Notes under the pieces: generated by a model
The model's database searches: none
Told to the model about the DNA's origin: nothing
Seen by the model: the letters and a program-made list of their open reading frames with translations, nothing else
Program-made: the position numbers and the translations under genes
Shown: piece after piece, positions 23,443-32,762 of the stretch
How the letters are laid out: each line of letters begins with the position of its first letter
How positions within the stretch are numbered: position 1 is the stretch's first letter
Assembly: GCF_051859565.1 (NCBI RefSeq)
Contig: NZ_JBHYFK010000004.1
Location: 1-64,000 of the forward strand
Direction: 5' to 3'
Source: Glycocaulis sp051859565
GTDB lineage: Bacteria; Pseudomonadota; Alphaproteobacteria; Caulobacterales; Maricaulaceae
Length of the DNA: 64,000 nt

Positions 23443-24291
23443 ATGAGCGAACATTTTCCCACTTCAGTGAACCTCGAAGGCGAAGACATTCACTGGTCTC
23501 CGGAAGGCGGGCTAAGCTATGGCCGCTATCTCGGCCTTGACCGGATTCTTGGCGCGCAATCCCCGCTGACCGAAGAGCATGACGAGATGATGTTCATCAT
23601 CATCCATCAGGCCAGCGAGCTGTGGCTGAAACTGTGCCTGCACGAGCTGGAGGCGGCGATCGCCCATGTGCAGGCTGACGAGGTCCGCCCGGCCATGAAA
23701 ATGCTGGCACGCATTGCCCGCATCCAGGAGCAGCTGACCCAGTCATGGGCGGTGCTCTCCACGATGACGCCGTCCGACTATCTGAAATTCCGCGACCAGC
23801 TGGGCCAAAGTTCAGGCTTCCAGTCAGCCCAGTACCGCACGCTGGAATACCGGCTCGGCAACAAGAATGCGGCGCTGGCCAAGGTGCATGCCTCCGATGA
23901 GGAGGCGCACAAGCTGGTCAGCAAAGCTCTTGAGCTGCCAAGCCTTTACGATGAAACGTTGAGGTTTGCTGCCAGATCCGGCCTGACTGTCCCCTCCAGC
24001 GCTATCGAGCGTGACTGGTCCCAGCCCTATCAGCCCGACGACGCCGTAGAGGCGATGTGGCGCGAGGTGTATCTCGACACCGCGAAGTGGTGGGAAGTGT
24101 ATGAATTTGCCGAGAAACTTGTCGATCTGGAGCAGAAGTTCCAGCAATGGCGTTTCAACCACATGAAAACGGTGGAGCGTATTATCGGTTTCCGGCGCGG
24201 CACAGGCGGGTCCGGCGGGGTGTCCTATCTTGTCAAGGCGTTGAACTTGCGTCTGTTCCCCGAACTCTGGACCGTGCGCACCACACTCTAG
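23443..24291 (+). CDS. kynA: Tryptophan 2,3-dioxygenase
   Basis: This 282-residue haem enzyme opens the indole ring of L-tryptophan to N-formylkynurenine. Family blocks are YGRYLGLDRILGAQ, HDEMMFIIIHQASELWLKL, SSGFQSAQYRTLEYRLGNKN and RIIGFRRGTGGSGGVSYL near the C-terminus, where the haem-ligand His region lies just before. Length is standard. No kynureninase or kynurenine formamidase is in the window. The two following genes are in the same direction with short gaps. Confidence 0.96.
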   Translation: MSEHFPTSVNLEGEDIHWSPEGGLSYGRYLGLDRILGAQSPLTEEHDEMMFIIIHQASELWLKLCLHELEAAIAHVQADEVRPAMKMLARIARIQEQLTQSWAVLSTMTPSDYLKFRDQLGQSSGFQSAQYRTLEYRLGNKNAALAKVHASDEEAHKLVSKALELPSLYDETLRFAARSGLTVPSSAIERDWSQPYQPDDAVEAMWREVYLDTAKWWEVYEFAEKLVDLEQKFQQWRFNHMKTVERIIGFRRGTGGSGGVSYLVKALNLRLFPELWTVRTTL

Positions 24292-24310
24292 TCAGGCAGG
24301 TACAATCCCG

Positions 24311-24573
24311 ATGCGGCAGTTTTACATCTTCATCAAATGCGAGCTGGGCAAGACCTATGACGTCGCTTCGGCTCTGGTCGATACTCTGGAAGAGACCCGC
24401 CAGGTGCATTCGGTTTCGGGCGCTTTCGACCTTCTGGCCCAGTTCGCCGTGGACTCCGAAGCCGATATCGGCCGTTTCGTGAACCAGCGGGTGCAGACGA
24501 TTACCGGGGTAAAGGATACGCAGACGATTATCTGCTTCAACGCCTTCACCCGTGACCGCGGCCTTGGTGACTG

Positions 24574-24574
<1 letters not shown>
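24311..24574 (+). CDS. Stand-alone RAM (Lrp/AsnC ligand-binding) domain protein
   Basis: This 87-residue protein matches only the C-terminal ligand-binding domain of Lrp/AsnC regulators (VASALVDTLEETRQVHSVSG, FDLLAQFAV, GRFVNQRVQTITGV, TQTIICFN). There is no DNA-binding domain. Such stand-alone RAM proteins bind amino acids and form oligomers. It sits between tryptophan dioxygenase and L-serine deaminase, and its stop codon overlaps the next start (TGATG), so it is likely co-translated with the deaminase. Confidence 0.88.
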
Positions 24575-25956
<1,382 letters not shown>

Positions 25957-26004
25957 GGTAGCGCCCTCGCGCAGATAGTTGAAACCCCGGACGCGATGCG
26001 TTTT

Positions 26005-26114
26005 CCTCCCCCGTTTACGGGGGAGGTGTCAGCGAAGCTGACAGAGGGGGGAGCTTTTTGAGATAATCCCCCCTCGGTCCTTCGGACCACTCCCCCCGTA
26101 AACGGGGGGAGAAA
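26005..26114. repeat. Composite palindromic repeat element, copy 1
   Basis: Five hairpins in a row: CCTCCCCCGT/ACGGGGGAGG, GTCAGC/GCTGAC, AGGGGGG...CCCCCCT, GGTCC/GGACC and CTCCCCCCGT/ACGGGGGGAG. The two ends are related to each other as an inverted repeat, so the whole element is itself a large palindrome. It fills the gap between sdaA and the MerR gene. Related copies occur at 28726 and 40448. Confidence 0.8.
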
Positions 26115-26152
26115 AGGACCGGCGCTCCTGTATTCGGATATTCCAGTGCAAA

Positions 26153-26557
26153 TCACCCCGCAGACACCAGCGCCTCGGCGACGGCGCATTCGGCGCGGGT
26201 CTCGTGGCGGCAGGTGGCAAGTGAGGTTTCCAGCTGCGCCTCAATAGCGCGAAGGTCCGCGATCTTGGCTCTCACCTCTTTCAGGTGCTGTTCGGCCAGC
26301 GCATCAATATCGCTGCAGGTGGCGTCACGGTCTTCGAGAAGGTCCAGAAGACCTGAGATCGCCGCCAGCGGAAAGCCAAGGCTGCGCCCGCGCTTGATGA
26401 AGTCCAGCCGACGCAGATGGGCGGGCGTGTAGGCGCGGTGACCACCGGCCGTGCGGGCCGGTTCGGGTAAGAGGCCCACCTGTTCGTAATAGCGGATGGT
26501 GACGACCTGACAGCCGGTGCGGCGGGCCAGTTCTCCGATTGCATATATTTCCTGCAT
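26153..26557 (-). CDS. MerR-family divalent-metal-type regulator
   Basis: This protein has 134 residues from the ATG at 26557. MerR winged helix: YAIGELARRTGCQVVTIRYYEQ. Metal-type cysteines are C81 (in ATCSDID, the position that is Cys in Zn/Cd/Pb/Co sensors and Ser in copper sensors), C116 and C124 (TCRHETRAECAV). It is therefore of the ZntR/CadR/PbrR type, unlike the copper-type MerR at 1670. It is divergent from a TonB-dependent receptor and likely controls it. The upstream 14 codons to 26599 are discarded because they overlap the operator. Confidence 0.88.
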   Translation of the reverse strand: MQEIYAIGELARRTGCQVVTIRYYEQVGLLPEPARTAGGHRAYTPAHLRRLDFIKRGRSLGFPLAAISGLLDLLEDRDATCSDIDALAEQHLKEVRAKIADLRAIEAQLETSLATCRHETRAECAVAEALVSAG

Positions 26558-26570
26558 GACGGGCTTGAAC

Positions 26571-26585
26571 CTATAGCGACTATAG
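26571..26585. promoter_or_regulatory. Candidate MerR operator between regulator and TonB receptor
   Basis: Dyad CTATAG-CGA-CTATAG with TTGAAC (26565-26570) just before it on the plus strand, 14 bases upstream of the MerR start and 66 bases upstream of the receptor start. The spacer geometry fits a MerR promoter, but the -10 region (CAGCAT) is weak. Confidence 0.5.
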
Positions 26586-26650
26586 CTCGCAGCATGCATG
26601 CCGATGTGATTCCGGCAAGTCCGGGATCAGTCCGAAAAAGGATAAACGGC

Positions 26651-28663
26651 ATGACAATCTTCTCCCCTCTCTCCCTCCCGCTGAAGCGTGCCTTCGGTCT
26701 TTCGGCCAGCCTCGCCGCACTGGCGCTGGGCGCAGGCATCAGCCCGCTCCCGCTCCTGGCCGCTGAGGCCCATGCCGATGAGCCGGAGACCATCATTGTC
26801 TCGGCGACGCGCACGCGCAGGCGCGTGCAGGACGAACCCATCCGCGTGGAGCTGATCGACCGCGAAGAGATAGAGGAAAAGATCATCATGTCGCCGGGCA
26901 ATATCTCGATATTGCTGGCCGAGACGGGCGGGCTTTGGGTGCAGGCAAGCTCCGCCGCACTTGGCTCTGCCGGTATCCGCGTGCAGGGGATGAGCGAGCG
27001 CTACACCCTGCTGCTGGCTGACGGCTTGCCGCTCTACGGACAGACAGGCTCCATCGGCCTGTTGCAGATACCGCCGACCGATCTGGGGCGGGTGGAGGTG
27101 ATCAAGGGCGCCGCGTCCTCGCTCTACGGCGCTTCGGCGCTGGGCGGCATGATCAATCTGGTCTCGCGTCGGCCCTCGGACGAATTTGAGGGCGAAGTCC
27201 TCACCAATATCACCAGCCAGCGCGGACAGGATGTGACGGGCTACGCATCCGGGCCGTTGTCAGAAGACTGGAGCTTCTCGCTGACCGGCGGCGGTCACTG
27301 GCAGGAGCGGCGCGATCTGGATGGTACTGGCTGGGCCGACATACCCGCCTATCAGCGCTATACGCTGCGCCCGCGCCTGTTCTGGCAGGGCGCCTCGGGC
27401 GCCGAGGCGCTGGTGACGTTCGGCGCGATGACCGAGCGCCGCCGGGGTGGCACGATGCCCGGCCGTACCGTGCCGGGCGGCAGCAGTTTCGTGCAGGGTC
27501 TGAATACGCAGCGCTTTGATGCCGGTCTCAATCTCGACCTGCCGCTGCATGACGGGCTGACGCTGGGCGTGCGCGCTTCGGCCATGGAAACGCAGCACAC
27601 GCATCTGTTCGGCACGCAGATTGAAGACGACCGCCACCGCACGGGCTTTGCCGAAATCTCCCTCACCCGCAGCGCAGGCATCCACACGCTCGTCGGCGGG
27701 GCTGCCGTGGAGGTCAATGACTACGCGTCTGACGATTTTGCGGCGTTCAACTGTCGCTACACCGTGCCCGGCGTGTTCTTCCAGTACGATATCGAGCTGA
27801 CGCCGGACCTCACACTATCCGCTAGCGTCCGTGCTGATCACCACAGCGAATATGGCGGTTTTGTCAGCCCGCGTATCGCCGCGCTCTACCGGCCGGGCGC
27901 GTGGACGGTCAGGGCGTCCGCGGCGCAGGGCTATTTCGCGCCGGCGCCATTTATCGGCGCGATAGAGGAAACCGGCCTTTCCCGGCTGGAACCGCTTGCC
28001 GGGCTTCAGGCCGAACGCGCTGACACGCTGTCGTTCGATGTGGGACGGCGTTTCGGTCCGGTGGAAGCCAATGTGATCCTCTTCCAGTCGCGTGTACGCC
28101 ACGAGACGGCGCTGGTGCCTACGGGTGTCTCGCTGCCGGACGGCACCAGCCAGATGCAGATCATCAACACGCCGGGAACCTCGCAGACACAAGGCGCAGA
28201 ATGGCTCCTTCGTTACCGCTATGACCACATTACGGTAACGGCGAGCTATATGTTCACCGATGCCGTGTCGTCTGATCCGGTGACCGGCATGCGGCGCACC
28301 ACGCCGCTCACCCCGCGCCACTCGGCCGGATTCGTGGCGATGTGGGAGGACCATGATCGTGGGCGTGTCGGGTTCGAGGCCTACTATACCGGCTCGCAGG
28401 AACTGGACGATAATCCCTATCGCACCCGTTCAAAGCCGTTTGTGATGATGGGCATTCTCGGCGAGATCAATCTCGGCCGGGTCAGTCTGTTCCTCAATGC
28501 CGAAAACCTGCTGGACATCCGCCAGAGCCGGTATGATCCGCTGGTGCGCCCTTCCCGCGCGGGCGATGGCCGCTGGAGTGTCGATGCATGGAGCCATACG
28601 GACGGCTTTGTCGTCAATGGCGGGATGCGGATGCGCTTTGGCGGCGGGCATCATGGTCATTGA
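26651..28663 (+). CDS. TonB-dependent receptor, probably metal-linked
   Basis: This protein has 670 residues from the ATG at 26651, with AAAAGGA upstream. After a signal peptide come a possible TonB box region (ETIIVSATRTRRR) and a plug domain: GNISILLAETGGLWVQ, RVQGMSERYTLLLADGLPLYG, VEVIKGAASSLYGASALGG. A beta-barrel follows. The C-terminus reads RMRF and then an extra GGGHHGH tail rather than ending at the aromatic residue. Divergence from a Zn/Cd-type MerR regulator suggests uptake of a metal or metal chelate; this is inferred. Confidence 0.9.
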   Translation: MTIFSPLSLPLKRAFGLSASLAALALGAGISPLPLLAAEAHADEPETIIVSATRTRRRVQDEPIRVELIDREEIEEKIIMSPGNISILLAETGGLWVQASSAALGSAGIRVQGMSERYTLLLADGLPLYGQTGSIGLLQIPPTDLGRVEVIKGAASSLYGASALGGMINLVSRRPSDEFEGEVLTNITSQRGQDVTGYASGPLSEDWSFSLTGGGHWQERRDLDGTGWADIPAYQRYTLRPRLFWQGASGAEALVTFGAMTERRRGGTMPGRTVPGGSSFVQGLNTQRFDAGLNLDLPLHDGLTLGVRASAMETQHTHLFGTQIEDDRHRTGFAEISLTRSAGIHTLVGGAAVEVNDYASDDFAAFNCRYTVPGVFFQYDIELTPDLTLSASVRADHHSEYGGFVSPRIAALYRPGAWTVRASAAQGYFAPAPFIGAIEETGLSRLEPLAGLQAERADTLSFDVGRRFGPVEANVILFQSRVRHETALVPTGVSLPDGTSQMQIINTPGTSQTQGAEWLLRYRYDHITVTASYMFTDAVSSDPVTGMRRTTPLTPRHSAGFVAMWEDHDRGRVGFEAYYTGSQELDDNPYRTRSKPFVMMGILGEINLGRVSLFLNAENLLDIRQSRYDPLVRPSRAGDGRWSVDAWSHTDGFVVNGGMRMRFGGGHHGH

Positions 28664-28725
28664 GTGTTAGATATTGGATCAAACAGGCCGACACCCCGGT
28701 CGCGTCAGCGATCCGGGGCAAACCT

Positions 28726-28834
28726 TTCTCCCCCTGCTTGCGGGGGGAGTGGCCCGAAGGGCCGAGGGGGGGATAACCAAACAAGCTCCCCCTCCGTCAG
28801 CTGCGCTGACACCTCCCCCCGCAACCGGGGAGGG
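28726..28834. repeat. Composite palindromic repeat element, copy 2
   Basis: Same module order as at 26005, read partly in the opposite sense: CTCCCCCTGC/GCGGGGGGAG, GGCCC/GGGCC, a G-run paired with a C-run, GTCAGC/GCTGAC and CTCCCCCCG/CGGGGAGG. It fills the gap between the TonB receptor and scoB. Confidence 0.8.
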
Positions 28835-28872
28835 AATCGCGTCGCGCTTCCGGGCTTTCAGGTCCTTGAAAT

Positions 28873-29520
28873 TTAAGCCGCCAGCTTTGCCGCGACCCGG
28901 TACTTCGCCTCAGTCGACTTGGCGATGTCGTCCAGCGTGATGCCGTCTGCCAGCTCGATCAGCTCAAGCCCGTCTTCCACCACGTCGAACACGCCATAGG
29001 TGGTGATGACGCGGTCAACGCAACCCTTGCCGGTCAGCGGCAGGGCGCATTCCTTCAGGAGCTTGGGCGAGCCGTCCTTGGCGGTGTGCTCCATGATGAC
29101 CACGACGCGCTGGACGCCGGCGACGAGATCCATCGCCCCGCCCATGCCCTTGACCATCTTGCCGGGGATCATCCAGTTGGCGATATCGCCCTTTTCAGAG
29201 ACTTCCATCGCGCCGAGGATGGACAGGTTGATATGCCCGCCGCGGATCATGCCGAAGCTGTCGGCCGAGCTGAAATAGCTGGTGCGTTTCAGCTCGGTGA
29301 TGGTCTGCTTGCCGGCATTGATGAGGTCAGGGTCCACCTGGTCCTCGGTCGGGAACGGGCCCATGCCCAGCATGCCATTTTCCGACTGCAGGGTAACGTC
29401 CATATCCTCGGGGATGTAGTTGGCCACGAGCGTCGGGATGCCGATGCCCAGATTGACGTAGAAGCCGTCCTCAAGTTCCTTGGCGGCGCGTTCGGCGAGC
29501 TGGTCGCGGGTCCATGCCAT
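28873..29520 (-). CDS. scoB: Succinyl-CoA:3-ketoacid CoA-transferase subunit B
   Basis: This 215-residue subunit has the active-site Glu region SENGMLGMGPFP and family blocks FYVNLGIGIPTLVANYIP and GMGGAMDLVAGVQRVVVIMEH. Together with subunit A, 14 bases upstream on the same strand, it transfers CoA from succinyl-CoA to acetoacetate or related 3-oxoacids. It feeds ketone-body or PHB-derived carbon into acetyl-CoA. Confidence 0.95.
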   Translation of the reverse strand: MAWTRDQLAERAAKELEDGFYVNLGIGIPTLVANYIPEDMDVTLQSENGMLGMGPFPTEDQVDPDLINAGKQTITELKRTSYFSSADSFGMIRGGHINLSILGAMEVSEKGDIANWMIPGKMVKGMGGAMDLVAGVQRVVVIMEHTAKDGSPKLLKECALPLTGKGCVDRVITTYGVFDVVEDGLELIELADGITLDDIAKSTEAKYRVAAKLAA

Positions 29521-29534
29521 GATCTGTCTCTCCC

Positions 29535-30230
29535 TTAAGCCGCGCGCACGGTGCGCTGTTCGATGCGTTTCTCGTGGCTGCCCTTGATGATGCGCTGAAC
29601 GAAAATGCCCGGCGTGTGGATATGGTCGGGATCGAGGCTGCCGACGGGGACGATCTCTTCCACTTCGGCAATCGTCACCTTCCCGGCCGTTGCCATCATC
29701 GGATTGAAGTTGCGGGCCGTCTTGCGGAAGACCAGATTGCCTTCGCTATCGCCCTTCCACGCCTTGATGATGGAGAGGTCCGCCTTCAGGCCGGTTTCCA
29801 TCACATAGGTCTCGCCGTCGAAATCCTTGTGTTCCTTGCCTTCGGCGACCAGCGTGCCGACGCCCGTCTTGGTGTAGAAGGCGGGAATGCCTGCTCCCCC
29901 TGCCCGGATGCGTTCGGCCAGCGTGCCTTGCGGGTTGAATTCCAGCTCCAGCTCACCGGAGAGATACTGCTTCTCGAAGGTCTTGTTCTCGCCGACATAG
30001 GACGAAACCATCTTCTTGATCTGGCGGGTGTGCAGCAGCAGGCCCAGCCCGAAATCATCCACCCCGGCATTGTTGGAAATGACGGTCAGGTCCTTCGCGC
30101 CGCTATCGCGCAGGGCCAGGATCAGATTCTCCGGTATGCCGCACAGACCGAACCCGCCAGCCATCACGGTCATGCCGTCAAAGGTCAGGCCGTCGAGCGC
30201 AGATTTCGCATCAGCAAAGACTTTTTTCAC
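29535..30230 (-). CDS. scoA: Succinyl-CoA:3-ketoacid CoA-transferase subunit A
   Basis: This 231-residue subunit starts at a GTG at 30230 (MKKVFADAKSAL) with GGAGG nine bases upstream. Family blocks are GGFGLCGIPENLI, DLTVISNNAGVDDFGLGLLL and GGAGIPAFYTKTGVGTLV. It is the first gene of scoAB. A CAACGTGCGTTG palindrome lies 26 bases upstream and may control the operon. Confidence 0.95.
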   Translation of the reverse strand: MKKVFADAKSALDGLTFDGMTVMAGGFGLCGIPENLILALRDSGAKDLTVISNNAGVDDFGLGLLLHTRQIKKMVSSYVGENKTFEKQYLSGELELEFNPQGTLAERIRAGGAGIPAFYTKTGVGTLVAEGKEHKDFDGETYVMETGLKADLSIIKAWKGDSEGNLVFRKTARNFNPMMATAGKVTIAEVEEIVPVGSLDPDHIHTPGIFVQRIIKGSHEKRIEQRTVRAA

Positions 30231-30255
30231 CTTGGATGTCCTCCGGGCATAAATT

Positions 30256-30267
30256 CAACGTGCGTTG
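30256..30267. promoter_or_regulatory. Candidate operator upstream of scoAB
   Basis: CAACG-TG-CGTTG is a perfect inverted repeat in an AT-richer 20-base patch 26 bases upstream of scoA, overlapping the likely promoter (GTATAAT on the plus strand at 30267). It is the size and shape of a TetR or GntR-type half-site pair. No regulator gene is adjacent. Confidence 0.45.
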
Positions 30268-30392
30268 TATAATTGCCGGGCGCGCATCCGCCAAGCGGGA
30301 GTTGCGTCCATCAGCTGTGCCGGTGGGGATAGCGTATCACTGGGCCGGGGTCCATCGCCCGCGCGGGGCCGGACTGCAGCCGGAAAAGGAAA

Positions 30393-30424
30393 CGCCGGAC
30401 TGGAGGTTTGCCTCCAATCCGGCG
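30393..30424 (-). terminator. Rho-independent terminator of the BrkB-family gene
   Basis: Minus-strand stem CGCCGGA-T-TGGAGG paired with CCTCCA-G-TCCGGCG around a 4-base loop (one mismatch), followed by TTTCCTTTTCC. It lies 128 bases after the stop at 30552, in a 321-base gap (30231-30551) that holds no other gene I can support. Confidence 0.75.
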
Positions 30425-30551
30425 CAGGTTGAGGAAACACTAGCCTCATGAAGCCCGGAACCGGCGAGGGACTGGGAACACATGGCCCAAGCTTCGGGGG
30501 ATATAACGCCACAGCGCGCCTGAACCGGCGCTGAACGGCCGGCACCTGCAT

Positions 30552-31445
30552 TCAGTCTGGGGACCGTCGGAAATACTGCCGGTCGGATTCGACGGCCACC
30601 GCCCCGCCCAGAAACAGTATGTAGGCCGCCCAATAGATCCACAGAAGGAAGATGATGACCGCCCCCAGAGACCCGTAGAGCGATATGCTCACCACCGTGG
30701 CCACATAGGTGTTGAACCCGGCTGACAGCGCCAGCCAGAGCGCGGTCGACACACCCGCGCCCAGGGCGCAGCCGGCCCAGGACGTCTCCCCTGCGCGCTG
30801 CATCACATAGCGATAAAGCAGCATCAGCGCCGCCATCATGGCCAGGACCGATACGGTCCACGGGTTGATGACCGCGCTGACGGCATCACCGCCCAGCCCG
30901 AGAGGCTCCAGCACGAAGCTGATAATCGAGGGCACGATCATCACGGTCAGATTGGCCGCGAACAGCAGGCCGATACCGGCAAGTACCGCCAGCATGGCGA
31001 TCAGGTTGAACTTCACCAGCGAGCGGAGACCATCGCGCCCGGCGATATGGTTCAGTCCGGTAATGATCGCCTTGGTACCGCGCGAAGCCGCGAACAGGGC
31101 AATCGCCAGCGCAACGAAGCCCTGAAGTGTCAGCAGCGTGGGCGACGTTGTGGCCAGCCGTGTCAGCTGGCTCATCACCAAGTCTGCCACGTCGCCCGGC
31201 AGGACGCGAGCTATCCGGCTGACCTGCTGCACCGCATCGGCCTGATCCTGAACCAGACCGTAGATCGACGCGATGACTGCGATTGCGGGGAAAATTGACA
31301 GCAGTGCGAAGAACGATGCGCCGCCAGCATAAAGCATCACTTCACGCTGGAGGACACGGGTGATGGAGCGGACAATAATCGCAATCGGGCCGAAGCCGGC
31401 AACGGCCCGGATTCGCGTTCTGGCCGCTTCAATTCGCTGTTTCAA
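30552..31445 (-). CDS. YihY/BrkB-family inner-membrane protein
   Basis: This protein has about 297 residues from a TTG at 31445, with GGAAGGCGGAG upstream. There is no ATG between it and the conserved core. Six hydrophobic helices follow, with family blocks REVMLYAGGASFFALLSIFPAIAV, LFAASRGTKAIITGLNHIAG and LYGSLGAVIIFLLWIYWAAYILFLGG. The open frame runs on to 31865, but that part lacks conserved sequence and overlaps the CoA-transferase gene. Function in the family is unsettled (once thought RNase BN; a transporter or envelope role is likelier). Confidence 0.85.
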   Translation of the reverse strand: MKQRIEAARTRIRAVAGFGPIAIIVRSITRVLQREVMLYAGGASFFALLSIFPAIAVIASIYGLVQDQADAVQQVSRIARVLPGDVADLVMSQLTRLATTSPTLLTLQGFVALAIALFAASRGTKAIITGLNHIAGRDGLRSLVKFNLIAMLAVLAGIGLLFAANLTVMIVPSIISFVLEPLGLGGDAVSAVINPWTVSVLAMMAALMLLYRYVMQRAGETSWAGCALGAGVSTALWLALSAGFNTYVATVVSISLYGSLGAVIIFLLWIYWAAYILFLGGAVAVESDRQYFRRSPD

Positions 31446-31512
31446 AACACTCCGCCTTCCAGGCCCGCTATTGCGCGCGCTGATATACCCAACGCGCCAG
31501 CGCCAAGGCCGT

Positions 31513-32658
31513 TCAGCCCTTGCTGCCAAAGGCGCCCGCGCTGCGCAGCGCTGCGATGGAATTTCTGTCAAAACCCCAGTCGGACAGAACGCTGTCGGTG
31601 TCTGCTCCGGGCGCTGGCGCAGGCCCCTGAATGGCGCCAGGCGTCTTTGAAAAGCGCGGAGCTGGCGCTGCCTGGCGCACACCAGCCACATCTGTGAACA
31701 CGCCGCGCTCGACCATATGAGGGTGGCTGGCCGCCTCCTCGGTTGTGAGCACGGGAGCAAAGCAGGCATCGCTCCCCTCCAGCATCGCGCACCATTCATC
31801 GCGTGTCCTTGAGGCGAATGCCGCTTCCAGCTTGCCGCGCTGGGCGCCCCACTGACTGGCGTCATAGGGGTTGGCCATTACCGGGTCGTCTTTCAGCGAC
31901 AGCTTGTCCAGAAGCAGCGCGTAAAATTCCGGCTCCAGCGGGCCGATGGAGACATGCTTGCCGTCGGAACATTTATAGGCGCCATAGAAGGCCGCCCCGC
32001 CATCCAGCAGGTTCTCGGCCCTGCCCCGGCTCCACATGCCCATGGCCTGCAACTGGTGGATGGCGCCCATCAGGGATGCTGCACCGTCGACAATGGCCGC
32101 ATCGACCACCTGCCCCTCGCCGGTTGTCCGGGCGTGGGTCAGGGCCGCCAGCACACCGAAGGCCAGATAAAGCGAGCCGCCACCGAAATCACCGACGAGA
32201 TTGAGCGGAATGGCCGGGCTCTCCGGTGTGCCCATCGCATCCAGCGCGCCGGTCAGCGAGATATAGTTGATGTCATGACCTGCCGCGTGCGCCAGCGGGC
32301 CATGCTGTCCCCAGCCTGTCATGCGCCCATAGACCAGTGCCGGATTGCGCTTGAGGGCAATATCGGGCCCCAGTCCCAGCCGCTCCATCACACCGGGGCG
32401 GTAGCCCTCCAGCAGGATGTCGGCGCGGCTGATCAGATCGAGGCACGCTTCGACGGCTGCCGGGTTCTTCAGGTCAAACGCGGCAGAACGCCGCCCGCGC
32501 GCCAGGATTTCCGCCGGGCCGCCGCCATGGGCGCCCGGCCGGTCGATGCGCACCACGTCCGCGCCCATGTCAGAAAGCAGCATCGCCGCAAAAGGTGCCG
32601 GCCCCAGCCCAACAAATTCAATCACTTTAACGCCACGCAAAGGGCCTTGTGCGTTCAT
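31513..32658 (-). CDS. CaiB/BaiF CoA-transferase, alpha-methylacyl-CoA racemase-like
   Basis: This 381-residue protein starts GPLRGVKVIEFVGLGPAPFAAMLLSDMGADVVRIDRPG, the class III CoA-transferase/AMACR N-terminus (cited here as a block at residues 4-42). Later blocks include GQHGPLAHAAGHDINYISLTGAL and NLVGDFGGGSLYLAFGVLAAL. These are typical of alpha-methylacyl-CoA racemases, which epimerise 2-methyl-branched acyl-CoAs for beta-oxidation. The start at 32658 (ATG, GGAG upstream) is chosen over 32715. Confidence 0.92.
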   Translation of the reverse strand: MNAQGPLRGVKVIEFVGLGPAPFAAMLLSDMGADVVRIDRPGAHGGGPAEILARGRRSAAFDLKNPAAVEACLDLISRADILLEGYRPGVMERLGLGPDIALKRNPALVYGRMTGWGQHGPLAHAAGHDINYISLTGALDAMGTPESPAIPLNLVGDFGGGSLYLAFGVLAALTHARTTGEGQVVDAAIVDGAASLMGAIHQLQAMGMWSRGRAENLLDGGAAFYGAYKCSDGKHVSIGPLEPEFYALLLDKLSLKDDPVMANPYDASQWGAQRGKLEAAFASRTRDEWCAMLEGSDACFAPVLTTEEAASHPHMVERGVFTDVAGVRQAAPAPRFSKTPGAIQGPAPAPGADTDSVLSDWGFDRNSIAALRSAGAFGSKG

Positions 32659-32762
32659 GGAGGTGCTCCGGGTAGCGAAATAATGATGCGTTTGAAGGAA
32701 TTCGGGTTGTGACACTGAAATTACATCGACACAATGCCAGCTCTGTCAGGCCCGGGGGACCG

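Noticed and set aside
31446..31865. N-terminal extension of the BrkB-family gene
   Set aside because: It overlaps the CoA-transferase gene and has low-complexity Arg/Pro-rich sequence unlike the family; the TTG at 31445 fits the known length.
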